Source: Streptomyces sp. S.PNR 29
GTDB lineage: Bacteria > Actinomycetota > Actinomycetes > Streptomycetales > Streptomycetaceae
Assembly: GCF_030386795.1 (NCBI RefSeq)
Contig: NZ_JANUQM010000011.1
Span: 186,001-250,000 of the forward strand
Length of the DNA stretch: 64,000 bases
Direction of reading: 5' to 3'
A model generated the notes under the pieces. It was not told the origin of the DNA and ran no database searches. It worked only from the letters and a program-made list of their open reading frames with translations. Positions 60,375 through 64,000 of the stretch are shown here, piece after piece. The stretch's first letter is position 1, and each line of letters opens with the position of its first letter. The position numbers and the translations under genes were made by a program.

Positions 60375-63300
60375 TCAGTCCTTGCCGGTGAGCCTCCAGA
60401 TCTGGTTCTTCTTGGTGGTCAGGGCGCTCGCCGCGTCGCAGGTCCACTGGTGGACGAGGGCGCCGGGTGCGGTGGAGATGGTGCTGACGTCGACGCACTT
60501 GCCGCTGTGCACGGCGACCAGCTGGTAGTCGTGGCTGTTGCCCAGCGCGGTCACCGGTCGGAGCGTGAAGCGCTGGTTGGGGCCGTTGAGGCAGGTCCAC
60601 TGCTGGACCGCCGCGCCGTCGGCCGTGGAGAGCTGGCTGATGTCCAGGCACTTGCCGCTGAAGTGGTTGACGACGGTGTAGGTGTCGGTCGTGCCGGAGA
60701 CGCGGTGGAAGTCGAAGACCTGCTCCTCTCCGCTTCCACAGGTGTTCTGCCGGTACTGGGTGCCGTTGCCGGTGGACTGGCCGGGGTTCTCCAGGCAGAG
60801 CCCGCTGTGCTGGGCGACGGCCGTGGAGGAGAAGCCGGCCGCGGCGCCGATGTGCAGGCTCGCGGGTGCGAAGGAGACCTGGTCGAGGTGGGGCGCGGAG
60901 CTGGACCGCATGGGCTGTCCGATGTCGCTGCCGCCGCCGGAGTAGACCACGCCGATGGTGGTGCCGTCCCAGTTGTAGAGCTGTGAGGCGGTGAACTTGA
61001 CGGTGTTGGCGCCCTTGGTGAGGGTCACGGGGACCGTGTAGTTCTGGAACTGGTTCCAGTGCAGGGTGCTGGCGAAGTTGACGCGGGTGGCGGAGCCGCC
61101 GTTGACGCTGACGTCGGCGTGCTCGGCGTACAGGTCGGGGTTGTAGTGGTTGGAGGGCAGTTCCTCGGCGTTGGCGAAGCGCATGGTCATGGCGTAGGTG
61201 CCGGCCGTGGGCGCGTTGACGTTGAGGGTGAGGGAGTTGGCGGTTCCGTTGCCGATGCCCTTGACGACGCCGCCCTTGGCCTGGCTGTAGCTGTTGTCCA
61301 CGGCAGCGGTGCCGGTGAGGGTGCCGTTCTCGGCCTGGTAGGTGACGACGTTGCCGGTGGTGACCGGGTCGGTGGCGCTGAACGGGTTGACGGCCAGGTT
61401 GTCCAGGGCGAGGGTGCCGCTGGTGCCGGTCACCTTGACCTTGTTGATGCCGCCGTTCAGGAAGACCCGGTTGGTGGAGGTGTACCAGGCGTCGGTCGTC
61501 GCACCGGAGAGGGTCTGGTCGTTGACGGTCCTGCCGTTGACGGTGAGGGAGGCCTGACCGGTGTTGCGGAAGCGGGCGGTCAGGTCCGCGTAGCCGTCCC
61601 GCTCGGAGTAGACCCAGAATGTGGCGGACTTGCCGGAGGTGAGGTTCACCGCGCCGGCGCCGGACTGGCCCTGGGAGGTGTAGGTGGCGGTGCCGCTGTC
61701 GGAGAGGTTCGCCTGCTCGGCCTCGTAGAGCGTGGTGCCCTGGACGTCGGGGTCCTTGTACTGGAGGTCGATCTTGTCGATGATGGCGTCGCCGACGGTC
61801 GTGGCGCCGTTGTCGCCCGTGGTGGCCAGGGTGATGGTGTGGCTGCCCGCGGTGAGGTGCACGGTGGCGTCATCGTGTCCCCATACCACCCACTGGAAGC
61901 CCACCGGTATGTCGACCCTGGTGGAGGCGCCGCCGTCGACCCGTGCGTAGATGTTCGTCGGGCCCTTGACGTCCGGGTCCTTGGCGTAGCTGTTGCCGAA
62001 CACCGACAGCTTGTAGTCGCCGGTGGTGGGCACGGAGACGGGGAAGGAGATCACCGTGCTGGAGCCGGTGCGCAGTCCGCCCACGTCCTTGGTGCCGGAG
62101 GTGGCGAACTTGTCGACGCTGCCGGTGGTGCCCTCGGTGTTGATGTTGTAGCCGGTGCCGCTGAGCGTGGCGTTCTCGGCCTCGTACGTGCCCGTCCAGG
62201 TGCTGTCGGAGGCGGTGGTGCTGCCGGTGCCGCCCGGGGAGACGATCACCTCGTACGCCGACATGCGGTCAAGGGTGATGGGGAGCGTGATCGAGCCGTC
62301 GGAGCCCACGGCGACGTCCGCGTCGGAGAGCCGGGTCGGGGTGGCCGCCGCGCCGAGGTAGCCGCTGTAGCGGTCCTGGAACACGCTGACGTGCACGGTG
62401 CTGCCGAAGACCGCGGGGTCGATGTTCTTGATGACGGTGCTGGAGTCACCGCTGGTGCCGCCCCCGGCGAGGATGACGCGGGCCTGCTTCTTGGCCGTGT
62501 CCAGGCTGGCCAGGCCCTGGAGGGTGTACGCGGCGTTGGCCCCGGCGCTGCTGGTGACCTTGACGGTGTTGCCGCTCATGGAGCTGTACCAGTTGTACAG
62601 CCACCACTGTGCGTTGGGCGTGTTCTGGGCCGCAGCGGAGTCGCCGAGGTTGCCGTTGATGTTCCAGTACGGCAGGTTGCCGTCGACCTTCTCGTCCTCG
62701 ATGGCCGCGATCCACTGGACCATCTGGCCGGGGTCGGTCAGGTGGTACCGGTGGGCGTACTCATTGAGGTTGACGGGGATCGGGGAGGTGATCCCCGCGG
62801 CGGTCTCCACCGCGCGGTAGGCGTCGACGGTGCTGCGGACGCCCGCCGGGCTGCCCAGGGTGTGCCAGGTCACCACGTCGGGCAGACAGTTGTTGGCCTT
62901 GCAGAACTTGAGGAAGCCGCTGAAGGAGAAGTCGGTGTAGCCGGCGGAGTTGGGACCCGCCAGTCGTGCCTGGGGCCAGATGCCCTTGATGAAGTTGTAG
63001 GTCTGGAGCCACTCGGCGTTGAAGTTGGCCAGCGCGGTGGCGTTGCTGCCCATGCCCTTGAACCAGTTCAGGTCGGGCTCGTTGTAGGGGATGAAGACGA
63101 TGTGGCTCGCGTACGGGCTGGCCTTCGCCTGCTCGACCTGCGTCTTCATGGTCGCCTGGTAGGCCGAGTAGCTGGTCCGCTCGTAGTTGGCGCGGTACAC
63201 GTCCGTCATGTAGATGAAGACGTCCCCGCCGCCGCTGTCCACGAAGGGCTTGGCGATCTCCAGAGCGTCCGAGCCGGGGTGCTGTTGGCCGTCCTGGTAC

Positions 63301-63569
63301 TTGGTGTTGGTGGTCTTCAGCCCCATCCCCTCGATGAGGTTGTTGGTCGGCACCTCGGGGCCGTACAGGCCGTACAGGGCGCCCGAGGCACCGCCGCGGA
63401 AGGCTCCGGTGCTGTTGCCCAGGTCGACGGTGAGGGTGGGGGTGGCTGCGGAGGCCGGAGTCGCCGTCACGGCGGTGACTCCGGCGACGAGGCTCAGGGG
63501 GAGCAGCGTCGACGCGACGCCGCGCAGGAGGCGGCTGGCGGTCGAGCGTCTTTGCCCGATTGCTGGCAT
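60375..63569 (-). CDS. Large secreted clan GH-A glycoside hydrolase-like protein with carbohydrate-binding and ricin-type domains
   Basis: A 1064-residue secreted protein. The ATG (63567-63569) gives a Sec signal to about PASAA (42). Residues about 45-350 look like a clan GH-A barrel: Glu164 in IVFIPYNEPDLNW is a likely acid/base, and Glu270 in PVNLNEYAHRY a likely nucleophile, with VTWHT between them. The family could not be fixed; GH39/GH51-like is the closest feel. A beta-sandwich follows to about 480. Three carbohydrate-binding modules then begin YEAENATLSG, LYEAEQANLSDSG and YQAENGTLTG, each with the ricin-unrelated CBM6/35-like pattern. The C-terminus (about 925-1064) is a ricin-type lectin with three repeats. 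The substrate is probably a plant polysaccharide side chain. Confidence 0.75.
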   Translation of the reverse strand: MPAIGQRRSTASRLLRGVASTLLPLSLVAGVTAVTATPASAATPTLTVDLGNSTGAFRGGASGALYGLYGPEVPTNNLIEGMGLKTTNTKYQDGQQHPGSDALEIAKPFVDSGGGDVFIYMTDVYRANYERTSYSAYQATMKTQVEQAKASPYASHIVFIPYNEPDLNWFKGMGSNATALANFNAEWLQTYNFIKGIWPQARLAGPNSAGYTDFSFSGFLKFCKANNCLPDVVTWHTLGSPAGVRSTVDAYRAVETAAGITSPIPVNLNEYAHRYHLTDPGQMVQWIAAIEDEKVDGNLPYWNINGNLGDSAAAQNTPNAQWWLYNWYSSMSGNTVKVTSSAGANAAYTLQGLASLDTAKKQARVILAGGGTSGDSSTVIKNIDPAVFGSTVHVSVFQDRYSGYLGAAATPTRLSDADVAVGSDGSITLPITLDRMSAYEVIVSPGGTGSTTASDSTWTGTYEAENATLSGTGYNINTEGTTGSVDKFATSGTKDVGGLRTGSSTVISFPVSVPTTGDYKLSVFGNSYAKDPDVKGPTNIYARVDGGASTRVDIPVGFQWVVWGHDDATVHLTAGSHTITLATTGDNGATTVGDAIIDKIDLQYKDPDVQGTTLYEAEQANLSDSGTATYTSQGQSGAGAVNLTSGKSATFWVYSERDGYADLTARFRNTGQASLTVNGRTVNDQTLSGATTDAWYTSTNRVFLNGGINKVKVTGTSGTLALDNLAVNPFSATDPVTTGNVVTYQAENGTLTGTAAVDNSYSQAKGGVVKGIGNGTANSLTLNVNAPTAGTYAMTMRFANAEELPSNHYNPDLYAEHADVSVNGGSATRVNFASTLHWNQFQNYTVPVTLTKGANTVKFTASQLYNWDGTTIGVVYSGGGSDIGQPMRSSSAPHLDQVSFAPASLHIGAAAGFSSTAVAQHSGLCLENPGQSTGNGTQYRQNTCGSGEEQVFDFHRVSGTTDTYTVVNHFSGKCLDISQLSTADGAAVQQWTCLNGPNQRFTLRPVTALGNSHDYQLVAVHSGKCVDVSTISTAPGALVHQWTCDAASALTTKKNQIWRLTGKD

Positions 63570-63696
63570 GTGCTTACGTCCCTTCAGGGATGGGGCTGTT
63601 TCCTGTGCCGGCCCCCGTGCCGGACGTGTGGGTGGGCTGTCGTCCGCGGTGACTGCCGTGTGGTGACGGTGGCGACTGTCCCGCCGCCGCTCGACG

Positions 63697-63729
63697 ACGG
63701 GGGCTGCCGGGTGTGACGGGAGCCCCCGT
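63697..63729 (-). terminator. Terminator of the partial ricin-lectin gene
   Basis: ACGGGGGCT (63697-63705) and AGCCCCCGT (63721-63729) form a 9-bp perfect stem with a 15-nt loop, 13 bp after the stop at 63743. It separates the gene from the one at 60375. Confidence 0.65.
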
Positions 63730-63742
63730 GCTCGAGGCCGGG

Positions 63743-64000
63743 TCAGCCCATGCCCTGGAGCCGCCAGATCTGGTTCTTCTTGTTGGCCAGCGTGCTCGCC
63801 GGGTCGCAGGTCCACTGGTGGATCTTCGCGCCGGGTGCGGTCGAGATGTTGCTGACGTCGACGCACTTGCCGCTGTGCACGGCTACCAGCTGGTAGTCCT
63901 TGCTGTTGCCCAGCGCGGTGACCGGCTTGAGGGTGAATTGCTGGTTGGGCTGGCTGTTGCAGGTGTACTGGATGATGGCCGCGTCGTCGGCCGTGGACCC
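63743..64000 (-). CDS. C-terminal part of a ricin-type lectin-domain protein, 5' part outside the window
   Basis: The last 85 codons before the stop (63743-63745) encode a ricin-type (CBM13) lectin end: STADDAAIIQYTC, PNQQFTLKPVTALGNSKDYQ, LVAVHSGKCVDVSNIST, PGAKIHQWTCDPASTLANKK and NQIWRLQGMG. It is very close to the C-terminus of the protein at 60375, with most differences conservative. The gene is read leftwards toward that one and is probably another secreted glycosidase of the same group. Its catalytic part lies beyond the window edge. Confidence 0.85.
   Translation of the reverse strand, partial: GSTADDAAIIQYTCNSQPNQQFTLKPVTALGNSKDYQLVAVHSGKCVDVSNISTAPGAKIHQWTCDPASTLANKKNQIWRLQGMG

Noticed and set aside
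61059..63716. An 885-codon open frame antisense to the large GH-A/lectin gene
   Set aside because: It lies wholly over a well-supported secreted protein gene, is composed of Gly/Val/Ala/Asp-rich low-complexity text and has no ribosome site; it is a typical GC-rich mirror frame.

Overview
The window is chromosomal DNA of a high-GC actinomycete, almost certainly Streptomyces. The supporting signs are G/C-ending codons, frequent GTG and TTG starts, ATGA/GTGA stop-start overlaps, twin-arginine and Sec-secreted CAZymes with ricin-type (CBM13) and CBM2 modules, and exact copies of the 14-bp CebR operator. No tRNA, rRNA, CRISPR array or intact mobile element was seen. The two window edges cut a DHDPS-family gene (left) and a ricin-lectin gene (right).

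1-11 kb is accessory catabolism. A DHDPS-family aldolase/lyase and a degenerate SDR are read leftwards, divergent from a zinc alcohol dehydrogenase and a DUF3500 gene. A TetR gene follows. Next comes a leftward four-gene operon (two alpha/beta hydrolases, a flavin monooxygenase of the phenol-hydroxylase type, an amidohydrolase) that looks like a ring-compound degradation unit. A LacI regulator ends the block.

11-50 kb is devoted to L-fucose-type sugars from plant polysaccharide. Secreted or cytosolic glycosidases (a GH42 beta-galactosidase and three GH29 alpha-L-fucosidases with lectin tails) and an expansin release the sugar, and an Rbs-type ABC transporter probably imports it. Two parallel oxidative pathways follow. 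Cluster I (16.2-23.5 kb) has a fuconate-type dehydratase, FucU mutarotase, MDR dehydrogenase, KduD-like SDR, KDPG-type aldolase, KDG kinase, aldo-keto reductase and a GntR regulator. Cluster II (42.9-50.1 kb) has a diketo-acid hydrolase, a second dehydratase, an SDR, a second aldo-keto reductase, a RhaM-type mutarotase and LutABC. Between them lies a lactonase fused by overlaps to larABCE, the lactate racemase and its nickel-pincer cofactor genes. Cluster II would give pyruvate plus L-lactate, LutABC would oxidise the L-lactate, and Lar would interconvert lactate enantiomers. Cluster I needs a C6 hydroxyl for its kinase step, so I infer an L-galactose-like substrate for it.

Eight copies of a 15-bp motif (consensus ATACATCCGATGTAT) lie only in front of genes of this sugar system and are the likely GntR operators.

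28.7-31.6 kb carries a decayed flavoprotein remnant and an MMPL transporter.

50-60 kb is a cellulase island: a CebR-like regulator, a GH16-like protein, GH12-CBM2, CBM2-GH48, a three-frame remnant of a CBM2-GH5 cellulase, and CBM2-GH6. GH12 and GH48 have perfect CebR boxes, and a degenerate box precedes the GH5 remnant. A transposase relic separates this island from a large clan GH-A/lectin protein and a second ricin-lectin gene whose 3' end is a near copy of it.
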